Below are positions 36,615-44,474 of a DNA stretch of 64,000 bases, piece by piece. The stretch's first letter is position 1. Each line of letters opens with the position of its first letter. The translations under genes and the position numbers were made by a program. The stretch comes from Dinoroseobacter sp049800775 (GTDB lineage: Bacteria > Pseudomonadota > Alphaproteobacteria > Rhodobacterales > Rhodobacteraceae), in contig NZ_JBNAFR010000003.1 in NCBI RefSeq assembly GCF_049800775.1, positions 124,001 through 188,000 of the forward strand. Direction: 5' to 3'. Below the pieces are notes generated by a model. It had not been told where the DNA came from. It saw nothing but the letters and a program-made list of their open reading frames with translations, and searched no databases.

Positions 36615-38414
36615 TCAGGACAGGTGGTGGACATCCTGGAGGCCATAGACCGGGGTGGGGATACCCTCCATCCGGGCCTTGATCTGTAGCGACAGGAACT
36701 GGGAGTAATGCCGCGACTGGTGCAGGTTGCCGCCATGCATCCAGAGGTTCGGCACCTGGGTCGGCTTCCACATGTTGCGCTGTTCGCCTTCCCACGGACC
36801 GGGGTCCTTGGTCGTGTCCGACCCGAGACCCCAGACCTTGCCAAGCTGGTCGGCCTTGTCTTGACCCATCAGGTCCGCGACCCAGCCATTCATCGAGTTG
36901 TAGCCTGTCGCATAGACGATCAGATCCGCCTCGAGCTTGGTCCCGTCATCGAGGATCACGCCGTCCTCGACCACCTCGGTGACCTGCCCGCGCTTGAGCT
37001 TGACCTCGCCATCGATGATGAGCTGGCTCGCGCCGATATCGATGTAATAGCCCGATCCGCGCCGCAGGTATTTCATGAAGAGCCCGCTCTCGTCATCGCC
37101 CCAGTCGAGCCAGAAGCCTGCCTTTTCAAGCCCGGCATAGAACTCCTTGTCGCGCTCCTTCATCTCCGCATAGGCGGGGATCTGGAACTCATGGAGGATC
37201 CGGTAGGGCAGGGAGGCAAAGATCAGGTCCGCCTTCTCGGTGGTTACCCCGGCATTCACCGCCTCCTCGGAATAGAGCGCGCCGAGGCCCACATCCATCA
37301 GCGTATCCGAGCGCACGATATGGGTTGAGGAGCGCTGAACCATGGTCACATCCGCCTCGCCTTCCCAGAGGGCCGCGCAGATATCATGGGCGGAGTTGTT
37401 CGAGCCGACCACCACGCATTTCTTGCCCTTATAGGCGTCCGGACCCGGATGCCTCGAGGAATGGTGCTGGTCGCCCTTGAATTTCTCCATACCCGGGAAG
37501 TCGGGCATCCGCGCCTTGCCGGACATGCCCGTGGCCATCACAAGCTGCTTGGGCTTGAGGGTGACCTCTTCGCCGTCGCGGTCCACCACGATGGTCCATT
37601 CGCCCGCCGCCTCGTCGAAGCTGGCCGATTTCGCCGTGGTGCGGGTCCAGTAGTTCAGCTCCATCACCTTGGTATACATCTCGAGCCAGTCGCCGATCTT
37701 GTCCTTGGGGCTGAAGATCGGCCAGTTCTCGGGGAACTTGAGATAGGGCAGGTGATCGTACCAGACCGGGTCATGCAGGCAGAGCGACTTGTAGCGGTTG
37801 CGCCAGCTGTCGCCGGGGCGGTCGTTCTTCTCGACGATGATCGTGGGCACGCCAAGCTGGCGCAGCCGCGCCCCCATGGCGATGCCGCCCTGTCCGCCGC
37901 CGATGATCACGCAATAGGGCTGCGTCGAATAGCCGAGCTCGGTCAGCTCCGCCTCGCGCTCTTCGGCCCATGTGGTGCGGTTGCGGCCCGCCCCGTGTTT
38001 CGCGCCGAGGGGGCGGTCGAACCCCTTGGGCTCCTCATGGCCCTTCAGCTCGACCATGGTGGTGAGCAGGGTCCAGATCTTGCCTTCCTTGAGGCGGATC
38101 AGACCGTAGCCGCGCGCGACATCGGTTTCAAAGGTGATCCAGGCGGTGGTCACGCCATCTTCCTCGGTGGCAAACTCGCCTTCGGCCACGTGCCAGTTGC
38201 GCGGCTTGGTCGTGGCCAGCTGGTGTTTCAGCATGTCCTCAACCTGCGCCTTGCCCTCGACCGTCTTGATGTTCCAAGTGAAGGTCACGAGGTCCCGCCA
38301 GTAGCAATCGTCCTGAAACATCTCGACGGCCCCGGCGATATCTTCGTCTGCCAGGGCTTTGCCGAAGCTTTCGAGGAAGGCCTCTGTCTGGTCTGTCACG
38401 GTTGTATCAAGCAT
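36615..38414 (-). CDS. Flavin-dependent monooxygenase with N-terminal NTF2/SnoaL-like domain
   Basis: A 599-residue fusion. Residues 1-135 form an NTF2/SnoaL-like domain (FLESFGKALADEDIAGAVEMF, then the WTLLTTMVELKGHEE strand). From about 165 a class B flavin monooxygenase follows: FAD site VIIGGGQGGIAMGARL, FxGxxxH motif FKGDQHHSSRH (the last aromatic of the usual motif is His), NADPH site VVVGSNNSAHDIC and the ATGY motif VYATGYNSM. Such enzymes oxygenate amines, ketones or sulfides; substrate unknown. It is not Tmm, which is shorter and lacks the N-terminal domain. GGAGGA precedes the ATG. It lies downstream of a terminated regulator gene, so it has its own promoter in 38415-38498. Confidence 0.88.
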   Translation of the reverse strand: MLDTTVTDQTEAFLESFGKALADEDIAGAVEMFQDDCYWRDLVTFTWNIKTVEGKAQVEDMLKHQLATTKPRNWHVAEGEFATEEDGVTTAWITFETDVARGYGLIRLKEGKIWTLLTTMVELKGHEEPKGFDRPLGAKHGAGRNRTTWAEEREAELTELGYSTQPYCVIIGGGQGGIAMGARLRQLGVPTIIVEKNDRPGDSWRNRYKSLCLHDPVWYDHLPYLKFPENWPIFSPKDKIGDWLEMYTKVMELNYWTRTTAKSASFDEAAGEWTIVVDRDGEEVTLKPKQLVMATGMSGKARMPDFPGMEKFKGDQHHSSRHPGPDAYKGKKCVVVGSNNSAHDICAALWEGEADVTMVQRSSTHIVRSDTLMDVGLGALYSEEAVNAGVTTEKADLIFASLPYRILHEFQIPAYAEMKERDKEFYAGLEKAGFWLDWGDDESGLFMKYLRRGSGYYIDIGASQLIIDGEVKLKRGQVTEVVEDGVILDDGTKLEADLIVYATGYNSMNGWVADLMGQDKADQLGKVWGLGSDTTKDPGPWEGEQRNMWKPTQVPNLWMHGGNLHQSRHYSQFLSLQIKARMEGIPTPVYGLQDVHHLS

Positions 38415-38498
38415 CACGTCCTCCCGATTGTGCGCTGTCGGGGGCAAGCCTGCCCGACAAGTGCGTCCCACGGCTATGCCCGGGCCGGGGATGGGAGC

Positions 38499-38525
38499 AA
38501 AAAAGCCCCTGCGCCGGGCAGGGGC
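38499..38525 (-). terminator. Strong terminator after AcoR-like regulator
   Basis: Perfect 8-bp stem GCCCCTGC/GCAGGGGC with a 5-base loop, followed on the minus strand by six T. It isolates the regulator from the downstream monooxygenase gene. Confidence 0.92.
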
Positions 38526-38564
38526 GTTGCGCGCGCAACACCGCGCAACAGGGCGCGCATCGCA

Positions 38565-40313
38565 TCAAGAGGGGGGTGTCAGCCCCGCCTTGCGCACCCG
38601 GCGCAACACGGTGGACCGGTTCACGCCCAGTCGTCGTGCGGCTTGGGACATGTTCCAGTTGCACGCATCGAGCAGGCTCTGCAGGTCCTCTTCCGGGGCT
38701 TCGGGGCGCGCCATCAGACCGGGCGCGGGCAGGTCCGGCAGGTCGATCACCTGCCCCTCGGTGACGGCGGCGGCCACGTCGAGCGCGGCCTGAAGCTCGC
38801 GGATATTGCCGGGCCAGGGGCGGGCGGCCAGCTCTGCCTTGGCGGCGGGCGAGAGGCTGAGCTCCTGCGCGCAATAGCGCCGCATCATCCGGGTGATCAG
38901 CCAGTCGAGATCATGGCGCAGGCGCAGGGGCGGGATCTCGACCCGGTGCCCGGCGAGGCGGAAATAGAGGTCGGCGCGGAATTGCCCGGCGCGAACCGCA
39001 CCGGCCAGATCCTCGGTGCTGGCGGCGATCACCCGCAGGTCCGAGCGCGCCTCGATCAGGTTCAGCACAGCCGCCTGCCCGGCCGTGTCGAGATCGGCCG
39101 CCCCCTTGAGGAACAGCGTGCCCTGCGCGGTCTCGGGCAGCTTTGCCTCGACCAGCCCGGCGCAGCGCAGCACCGAGAAACCCTGCCCCGGAGGGCCGCA
39201 AAGATGGATCGCCCTGGCGAGCCGTTCCTTCCCGGTGCCGGTCTCGCCCTCCAGCAGCAAGGGGACTTGGGTCCGCGCGAGCTGCGCGAGGTTCCGCAGC
39301 AGAGGTGTCAGCACGGGATCGGGCCCCGCGAAACTGTCCAACGGGCCCGGCAGCGCTTCGACCGGGGCGGCAGGGCGCGAGATCCGGGGGGCCTGCGGGG
39401 CGATGGCGTGGCCGAACACGCCGCGCCCGTCGCGCAGCCGCAGCACCCGGTCCTCGGTGGGTCGCCCGCGCATCAGGTCCGGCAGGTCATCGATCGAGAC
39501 CTCCATCACCGTGTCGATCCGCGTTCCGATCAGGGTTGCCGGGTCCTCGGCCCCGAGCACTGTCTGCGCCGCATGGGTCATGCCGATGATCCGGCCGGAG
39601 CCGTCCAGCGCCACGGCGGCCTCGGGATCGACCTCGAGGAATTCCGGCGAAGTCGAGAAACGCAGCACCCAGTCGCGTCGCGCCGTCGTCATCAGGTTGG
39701 CCATCTCGACGCGTCGGGCCGAGGACTTTACGAGGCTCATGGCCAGATTCTGGCTCGATTTCGGGCCGGGCGAGCGCAAGAGCGAGATGTCGAGCACCGC
39801 CGATAGCTGTCCGAGCGAGTCGTAGATCGGCGCCGCCGTGCAAGAAAGCGGCGTATGCGCGATGCCGAAATGATCGTCCTGATGGATCGTCACCGCCTCG
39901 CCCGTCACAATGCAGGAGCCCACGCCGCAGGTTCCGGCCAGATCCTCGGACCAGTCCGACCCGAGATAGAGCCCGGCGCGCCGCAACTCATCCTCGAAGC
40001 GCGGATCGCCGAAGAAATCGACGCAAACCCCCTGCGCATCGGCCAGAAGCAGCACGTAATTCTGCCCGGCCACCTGCCGGAACAGCCCCTGCAGCCCCGA
40101 CCGCGCTACGGCGATCAGCCGCTCCGATTGCTCGCGATGGGCGCGCAATTGCGTATCGGTGACGATATGGGGGGCATCCGCGCTGGTCGGGTTCAGCCCA
40201 TAGGTATCAATGCAGCGGCGCCAGCTTTCGGTGACGATCGCATCGCGCCCGTTGCTGACGGCCTTGCCGCTGACGACACGGTCAATCTCCGTGACATGTG
40301 CCAGATCGCTCAT
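38565..40313 (-). CDS. AcoR-like transcriptional regulator with degenerate sigma-54 AAA+ domain
   Basis: A 582-residue regulator of the acetoin/glycerol (AcoR, DhaR) group: N-terminal GAF-type sensor (about 50-200), a second PAS-like region (about 225-300), AAA+ domain, and a Fis-type helix-turn-helix at the end (SQAARRLGVNRSTVLRRV). Walker A GETGTGKE (356-363) is intact. Two hallmarks are lost: the GAFTGA loop that contacts sigma-54 is absent between CAGLVEAKL and PETAQGTL, and the Walker B acidic pair is KG in GTLFLKGAAD. It probably acts without sigma-54. It is divergent from the PQQ-associated pair on the right, and AcoR-like proteins often accompany alcohol or ketone use. GGGGAGGA precedes the ATG. 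Confidence 0.87.
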   Translation of the reverse strand: MSDLAHVTEIDRVVSGKAVSNGRDAIVTESWRRCIDTYGLNPTSADAPHIVTDTQLRAHREQSERLIAVARSGLQGLFRQVAGQNYVLLLADAQGVCVDFFGDPRFEDELRRAGLYLGSDWSEDLAGTCGVGSCIVTGEAVTIHQDDHFGIAHTPLSCTAAPIYDSLGQLSAVLDISLLRSPGPKSSQNLAMSLVKSSARRVEMANLMTTARRDWVLRFSTSPEFLEVDPEAAVALDGSGRIIGMTHAAQTVLGAEDPATLIGTRIDTVMEVSIDDLPDLMRGRPTEDRVLRLRDGRGVFGHAIAPQAPRISRPAAPVEALPGPLDSFAGPDPVLTPLLRNLAQLARTQVPLLLEGETGTGKERLARAIHLCGPPGQGFSVLRCAGLVEAKLPETAQGTLFLKGAADLDTAGQAAVLNLIEARSDLRVIAASTEDLAGAVRAGQFRADLYFRLAGHRVEIPPLRLRHDLDWLITRMMRRYCAQELSLSPAAKAELAARPWPGNIRELQAALDVAAAVTEGQVIDLPDLPAPGLMARPEAPEEDLQSLLDACNWNMSQAARRLGVNRSTVLRRVRKAGLTPPS

Positions 40314-40409
40314 GGCGTCCTCCCCTCGCCAATCCCGGGCCAGACTAGCAAGGACGCAGCGTCAAGGCGACACTGCTTTGGTGGCGGGTGCCCTGCATGC
40401 CGGGGGGCG

Positions 40410-40421
40410 GTCTCACGAGAC
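40410..40421. promoter_or_regulatory. 12-base palindrome in divergent promoter region
   Basis: GTCTCACGAGAC is a 5-bp inverted repeat with 2-base centre, in the 220-base gap between the AcoR-like gene and the SoxYZ-like gene. It could be an operator for the regulator. Single copy, so weak evidence; nothing else stands out in the gap. Confidence 0.3.
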
Positions 40422-40533
40422 GGTGAACTCCGACCTTCGGCGCGTAGCGAGATGACATGATTTTTGCTACGGTCGTGCAGCTTCGGGGCGCATCAGATGT
40501 GTTCCGATGCCGGACGATCTGGGAGGAGAGCCT

Positions 40534-41316
40534 ATGACACGTATCACCGCGCTGGCCACGACCGCCACGATTCTGACTGCCACCACGGCCCTCGCGGGGT
40601 CCCAGACGCCGCTCGAGGATCCGATGAAATCGGGCATGTGGGACTATCATCAAGAGAACCTGCTGGGCGATCCGGCGGTGATTTCCTTCGATGATCGGGT
40701 GATCGTGCGCGGCCCGGCAGAGGCGGAGGATACAGTGAACGTGCCCCTTCTGGTGGATGCGACGGCGTTTGAGGATGTCGAAGAGATCGTGATCTCGGCC
40801 GACTACGGCCCGATCCCCCATATCATGACCTATTACCCGGGGCAGGCGGAGGCCAAGATCTCCCTGCGGTTCAAGATCGATCAGGCCACGGCGATCCGCG
40901 CTTCGGTGCGCACGGCAGACGGGGCCTGGCATGTGGGTTCGACCTATATCGACGCGGCAGGGGGCGGCTGCACCGCGCCCGCCGCGGCCTATGCCAATGC
41001 GGACTGGTACGACAAACTGGGCGAGATCCATGGCCAGATCTGGCCGGCCTCGGGCCGCGCCCGGATGGTGGTGGATCACCCGATGGATACGGGCCTTGCC
41101 GGGGATATCCCCGTCTTCATCATCGAAAAGCTCGACATTCAGAACGACGCAGGTGACACCCTCGCCCATCTCGAACTGAAGGAGCCGGTGAACGAGGACC
41201 CGGCCTTTACCCTCTATTTCGATCCCGCGACCATGCCGGCCGCGCTCCATGTGGATGGGCGTGACAACAATGGCAACGAGATCGAAGGTCTGCTCACGGC
41301 GTCCGAGACCCACTGA
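40534..41316 (+). CDS. Quinoprotein dehydrogenase-associated SoxYZ-like carrier protein
   Basis: A 260-residue periplasmic protein with a signal peptide (TALAGS near residue 22), a SoxY-like domain and a SoxZ-like C-terminal domain fused. The carrier cysteine is Cys146 in AAGGGCTAPA, resembling the GGCGG end of SoxY. This family is found next to PQQ-dependent methanol/ethanol dehydrogenase genes and not with sulfur oxidation genes; its partner is the metallohydrolase encoded next. GGGAGGAG precedes the ATG. The stop overlaps the next start (TGATG). Confidence 0.87.
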   Translation: MTRITALATTATILTATTALAGSQTPLEDPMKSGMWDYHQENLLGDPAVISFDDRVIVRGPAEAEDTVNVPLLVDATAFEDVEEIVISADYGPIPHIMTYYPGQAEAKISLRFKIDQATAIRASVRTADGAWHVGSTYIDAAGGGCTAPAAAYANADWYDKLGEIHGQIWPASGRARMVVDHPMDTGLAGDIPVFIIEKLDIQNDAGDTLAHLELKEPVNEDPAFTLYFDPATMPAALHVDGRDNNGNEIEGLLTASETH

Positions 41317-42257
41317 TGATCACACGACGGACGAGCCTGGGCCTTCTGGCCTCGGCGGCCTTGGTGCGCCCGGCGCGCGCCGCAAGCCGCCTGAGTTATG
41401 ACCTGCGCCCGCAATCGGTGGCGAACGGGGTCTGGATGATCGAAGGCAGCACCGATTACTTCACCATGCAGAATGGTGGGGCGATTGTGAATTGCGCTCT
41501 GTTTCAGGGGCAGACGGGGTTGATCGTGATCGATACGGGCGCGAGCCTGCGCTATGGCGAGGCGCTCAAATCCGTGGCGGATGGGCTCGATCTGCGCGGG
41601 GTTTCGGCGGTGGTGAACACCCATCACCACCCGGACCATTTCTTTGGCAATCAGGTCTTCGCCGACAAGCCCATCCATGCGCTGGGCGAGACGATCCAGC
41701 AGGCCAATGCCAATGCCGACGCCTTTGCGGACAACATGTACCGGATCCTAGGGGATTGGATGCGCGGGACCGAGCCAGTCATGCCGCGCAACGTGATCGC
41801 GGGCGGGGATGTTACCATCGACGGGCGCGTGTTCGAGGCGCTGCCGCTCTCGGGGCATACGGCGGCGGATCTGGCCCTGCTTGACCGCGAGACGGGGATC
41901 CTCGTGACCGGTGATCTGGTGTTCTATGAACGTGCGGCGACCACGCCCTCGGCGGAGCTACCGGACTGGCATGCCTCACTCGATGCGCTCGAAGCGCTGC
42001 GGCCGGAGGCGGTCCTGCCCGGGCATGGACCGCTCGACCGGGGCGGTGCCGCGATCCCGCAGACCCGCGCCTATCTGCGCTGGCTGGAGGACACCTTTCG
42101 GGGTGCCGCGGCCTCGGGGCTCGACATGATAGAGGTGATGGATCTGGAGATCCCCGCGGAATTTGCGCGGCTGGGCTCGGAACCGGAGGAGTTCTATCGC
42201 TCGGTCTCCCATCTCTATCCGGGCATCGAGCTGGAGGTCATGCCCCGCGCGAACTAG
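41316..42257 (+). CDS. Quinoprotein relay zinc metallohydrolase (SoxH-like)
   Basis: A 313-residue metallo-beta-lactamase-fold hydrolase, exported by Tat (RRTSLGLLASAALVRPARA). Metal ligands: His103-x-His105-x-Asp107-His108 in NTHHHPDHFFGN, His in LSGHTAADL, Asp in VTGDLVF, His in PGHGPL. It is related to SoxH and always tied to the SoxYZ-like carrier, with which it is translationally coupled here. The reaction is unknown; a role in removing a toxic thioester or aldehyde adduct from the carrier has been suggested by context only. Confidence 0.87.
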   Translation: MITRRTSLGLLASAALVRPARAASRLSYDLRPQSVANGVWMIEGSTDYFTMQNGGAIVNCALFQGQTGLIVIDTGASLRYGEALKSVADGLDLRGVSAVVNTHHHPDHFFGNQVFADKPIHALGETIQQANANADAFADNMYRILGDWMRGTEPVMPRNVIAGGDVTIDGRVFEALPLSGHTAADLALLDRETGILVTGDLVFYERAATTPSAELPDWHASLDALEALRPEAVLPGHGPLDRGGAAIPQTRAYLRWLEDTFRGAAASGLDMIEVMDLEIPAEFARLGSEPEEFYRSVSHLYPGIELEVMPRAN

Positions 42258-42274
42258 GCGCGGGCGGAGGTCCA

Positions 42275-42853
42275 TCAGTCCACATTGACCGGAACGGGGG
42301 TGGCGGGCACCAGCCTCCGCCCCTCGTCGAGCCAGCCATCGGTCCCCAGCCGGAACCAGTAGACCGCCCCATAGCCGAGATCCGAGATCCGCTGGGCGGC
42401 GTTCCAGCTCATCCAGCAATCGGCAATGCAGAAGACCACGATCGGGCGATCCGGTTGTCCGTCCATCGCCGCAGCCAGATTCGTCTCGAGATAGGCCTGC
42501 ATGGTTGGGCTCAGCCGTCCGCGCCCTGTCTCAGGCAGCCAGAGCGCCCCGGGCAGGCTCAGCCGCTCCTTCGAGACCAGCCATGTCCCGTCCAGCTCGT
42601 CGAAACGCGATTGGGCTGCGCCGAACACATCCAGCACCAAGGCGCCTTCGGCGATCAGGGCCGCGGCGGAGTCCGTATCCACCAGCTGCGCAGGCGGCGG
42701 GATGTCCGAAGGGGTCGGCGCGCGCTGCCGCCCGATGCGATAACCGGTGTCCGGATCAAAGAGTTCGGGCCGCTTGTCCCGCGCCTCTGCATAGGTCGCG
42801 GCTTGGGCGGGGAGGGCGAGACACAGGGCAAGGCACAGCAGGATCCGAAGCAT
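42275..42853 (-). CDS. PQQ-dependent catabolism-associated rhodanese-like protein (CxxCW-type family)
   Basis: A 192-residue secreted protein (signal peptide 1-18, ending PAQAAT) with a rhodanese-like fold. The family-defining motif is FCIADCWMSWNAA, with Cys142, Cys146 and Trp147. This family occurs with PQQ-linked alcohol oxidation genes, together with the two genes on its left, with which it converges across a 17-base gap. No quinoprotein dehydrogenase or pqq gene lies in the window, so these three form a detached set. Confidence 0.85.
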   Translation of the reverse strand: MLRILLCLALCLALPAQAATYAEARDKRPELFDPDTGYRIGRQRAPTPSDIPPPAQLVDTDSAAALIAEGALVLDVFGAAQSRFDELDGTWLVSKERLSLPGALWLPETGRGRLSPTMQAYLETNLAAAMDGQPDRPIVVFCIADCWMSWNAAQRISDLGYGAVYWFRLGTDGWLDEGRRLVPATPVPVNVD

Positions 42854-42918
42854 GGCCCAAACTAGACCGCCCGGGCTGGCAAAACCATGCTTCTGACAAC
42901 TGAGTAAAAGAGTCGGAA

Positions 42919-42944
42919 TTGACTTTCCCGACTAAACCTGTCAA
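42919..42944. promoter_or_regulatory. Inverted repeat upstream of hemP
   Basis: TTGAC (42919-42923) and GTCAA (42940-42944) form an inverted pair with 16 bases between, about 40 bases before the hemP ATG. TGACAA is also present at 42895. HemP genes are normally iron-regulated (Fur/Irr/RirA type), so this is a candidate site; I cannot match it to a defined box. Confidence 0.35.
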
Positions 42945-42981
42945 CTTTGAGTCCAACACCTCCAAACCCAAGAGCCCCGGC

Positions 42982-43143
42982 ATGAAAATCGAAATGACAA
43001 CAATCGCGGAAGGCCCTGTCCGGATCCCGGAAATAGATGTTCGCAAGATGCTGGGCGACGATCTGCGGGCCTATCTGCGCCTTGATGAGCAGATCTATAC
43101 CCTCCGCATTACCCGCAATGGCAAGCTTATCCTCACCAAATAG
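42982..43143 (+). CDS. hemP: Hemin uptake protein HemP
   Basis: A 53-residue protein with the conserved HemP core: IDVRKMLGDDLRAYLRLDEQ, then IYTLRITRNGKLILTK. HemP (HmuP) is a small cytoplasmic regulator or helper of haem-uptake genes under iron limitation. The ATG at 42982 fits homologue length; a TTG at 42919 would add 21 atypical residues. It is followed after 8 bases by the DUF1289 gene. No hmu/haem transporter genes are in the window. Confidence 0.85.
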   Translation: MKIEMTTIAEGPVRIPEIDVRKMLGDDLRAYLRLDEQIYTLRITRNGKLILTK

Positions 43144-43151
43144 GAGCAGAC

Positions 43152-43409
43152 ATGGCCAAAACCCCCAGCCCCTGCATCGATGTCTGCAAGTTCAAGCGGC
43201 AAGGTCATTGCATCGGGTGTTCGATGACGAAGGCTCAGAAGTCTCTGTTCAAGAGCCTCAAGAAGGACAGTCATCGGGAGGCCTTTGTGGCCATGCTCGT
43301 CCAGCAGCAGAAGATGCTTGGCAAGTACAAGCATTGGGCGCCGGTCTATATGCGGAAATGTCTCAAGAAAAAGGCCAAGCCCGTGCAGGCCGTGCGCGAC
43401 GCAGCCTGA
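43152..43409 (+). CDS. DUF1289 family protein
   Basis: An 85-residue DUF1289 protein. The four cysteines sit in the family pattern SPCIDVCKF and HCIGCSMT, which could hold a metal or iron-sulfur cluster; a basic tail follows (KCLKKKAKP). Function is unknown. AGGAG lies ahead of the ATG, and the gene is co-transcribed with hemP. Confidence 0.87.
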   Translation: MAKTPSPCIDVCKFKRQGHCIGCSMTKAQKSLFKSLKKDSHREAFVAMLVQQQKMLGKYKHWAPVYMRKCLKKKAKPVQAVRDAA

Positions 43410-43436
43410 GGCCCCGTCGCGCCAGATCGTAAGAGT

Positions 43437-43907
43437 TCAGCGCAGATGCGCGCGCAGGAACCAGGCGAACTTCTCGTGGGTCTGACCGCGCGCGATGCAG
43501 AGATCCTCGGTCAGCGTATCGCCATGCTCGGCGGCCAGCTCGCCACAGCCCGCAAGAGTCGCGGCTAGGGTTTCCTGAGCGGATTTCATCGCTTCGATCA
43601 TGGATTTCGCATCCCCGTGACCGTCATTCTCGGCGACTTTCGAGCGGGCGATCATCCCGGCCAGCGTGCCTTCGGCATGGGCGTCCAGCGCCTTGACTCG
43701 CTCGGCCAGATCATCCTGGGCCTGAAAGTGATCCTCGTAGATTTCCTGAAACAGAGCGTGCAGCGGGCCAAATGCCATGCCGGTCACGTTCCAGTGGAAG
43801 TTCTGCGCGAGCATCGTGGCGACAGCGGTCTCAGCAACGGACTGATTCAACGCGTCGGCAATCGCCATTTGCGCGTCTTGAGACAAGGCGGCGGCGGTTT
43901 GGGTCAT
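43437..43907 (-). CDS. dps: Dps ferritin-like DNA-protection protein
   Basis: A 156-residue Dps: dodecameric iron-storage and peroxide-detoxifying protein. Ferroxidase residues are visible in NFHWNVTG (His) and LFQEIYEDHFQAQDDLAERV (Asp/Glu and His). The ATG at 43907 has CGGAGGG ahead. Convergent with hemP-DUF1289; the shared iron theme suggests, but does not prove, common control. Confidence 0.92.
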   Translation of the reverse strand: MTQTAAALSQDAQMAIADALNQSVAETAVATMLAQNFHWNVTGMAFGPLHALFQEIYEDHFQAQDDLAERVKALDAHAEGTLAGMIARSKVAENDGHGDAKSMIEAMKSAQETLAATLAGCGELAAEHGDTLTEDLCIARGQTHEKFAWFLRAHLR

Positions 43908-43976
43908 GCTACCCTCCGTAAAATATTTCTGATTTTTGGCTGGCGTCGGGCTGGCTGTCACCCAAACTTAGACTTG

Positions 43977-44393
43977 TTATAAGTCTTGGCAAGCACCAAG
44001 CAGCATCCGAACTGCAACTCGGGCGGGTCGACACACGCGACGCGCGATCAGAAAGTGCAAGCTATCCCAATCGGTTGCATCGATCCGGTCCAGCATGCTT
44101 AAAATCCACGCCTCATCGAAGGACAGGCTGTCCTCTCCGAGCCGGTAAATGATGATCCGTCGGTCCAGCGCCTCGGGCAGACAGGCGGCGAGGCTTTCAA
44201 ACGGATGTGCGCGGTGCCGATCGGTCAGGCAGGTCTGCTCCAGCGAGCAATAGGGCCGGAACCGGGTCTGCCGCGCTGCATCGCGGAGGGCCGTCAGCCG
44301 CGCGCGTCCTTTTTCCGACAATTGCGCCACAGGGCGCTCGGGCGCCTTGGCTGGGCGCAGATCGGCGGCAGGGGGAACAGCGTGCGGGGGCAT
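43977..44393 (-). CDS. Hypothetical protein
   Basis: A 138-residue protein that I do not recognise. It has no signal peptide or membrane segment. It contains five cysteines, including PYCSLEQTCL and RVCRPARV, and a C-terminal helical part (SFDEAWILSMLDRIDATDWD). No clear Shine-Dalgarno precedes the ATG. It is upstream of dps in the same direction with a 69-base gap. Codon use looks like its neighbours, which supports a real gene. Confidence 0.6.
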   Translation of the reverse strand: MPPHAVPPAADLRPAKAPERPVAQLSEKGRARLTALRDAARQTRFRPYCSLEQTCLTDRHRAHPFESLAACLPEALDRRIIIYRLGEDSLSFDEAWILSMLDRIDATDWDSLHFLIARRVCRPARVAVRMLLGACQDL

Positions 44394-44474
44394 TGCGACG
44401 ATCTTTGTTCGAATCTAATCCCGAGTAGATTTATCGGAAATCAGCGTGTTTGGCAATGCGTCCGGGTAAAATTG

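Noticed and set aside
36615..38414. Trimethylamine monooxygenase Tmm, given the methylamine context
   Set aside because: Tmm has about 450 residues and no NTF2-like head; this protein is about 600 residues and its substrate motifs do not identify trimethylamine.
40534..42257. Sulfur oxidation (Sox) genes
   Set aside because: SoxY and SoxZ are fused and the hydrolase is the PQQ-associated type; no soxA, soxB, soxX or soxC is present.
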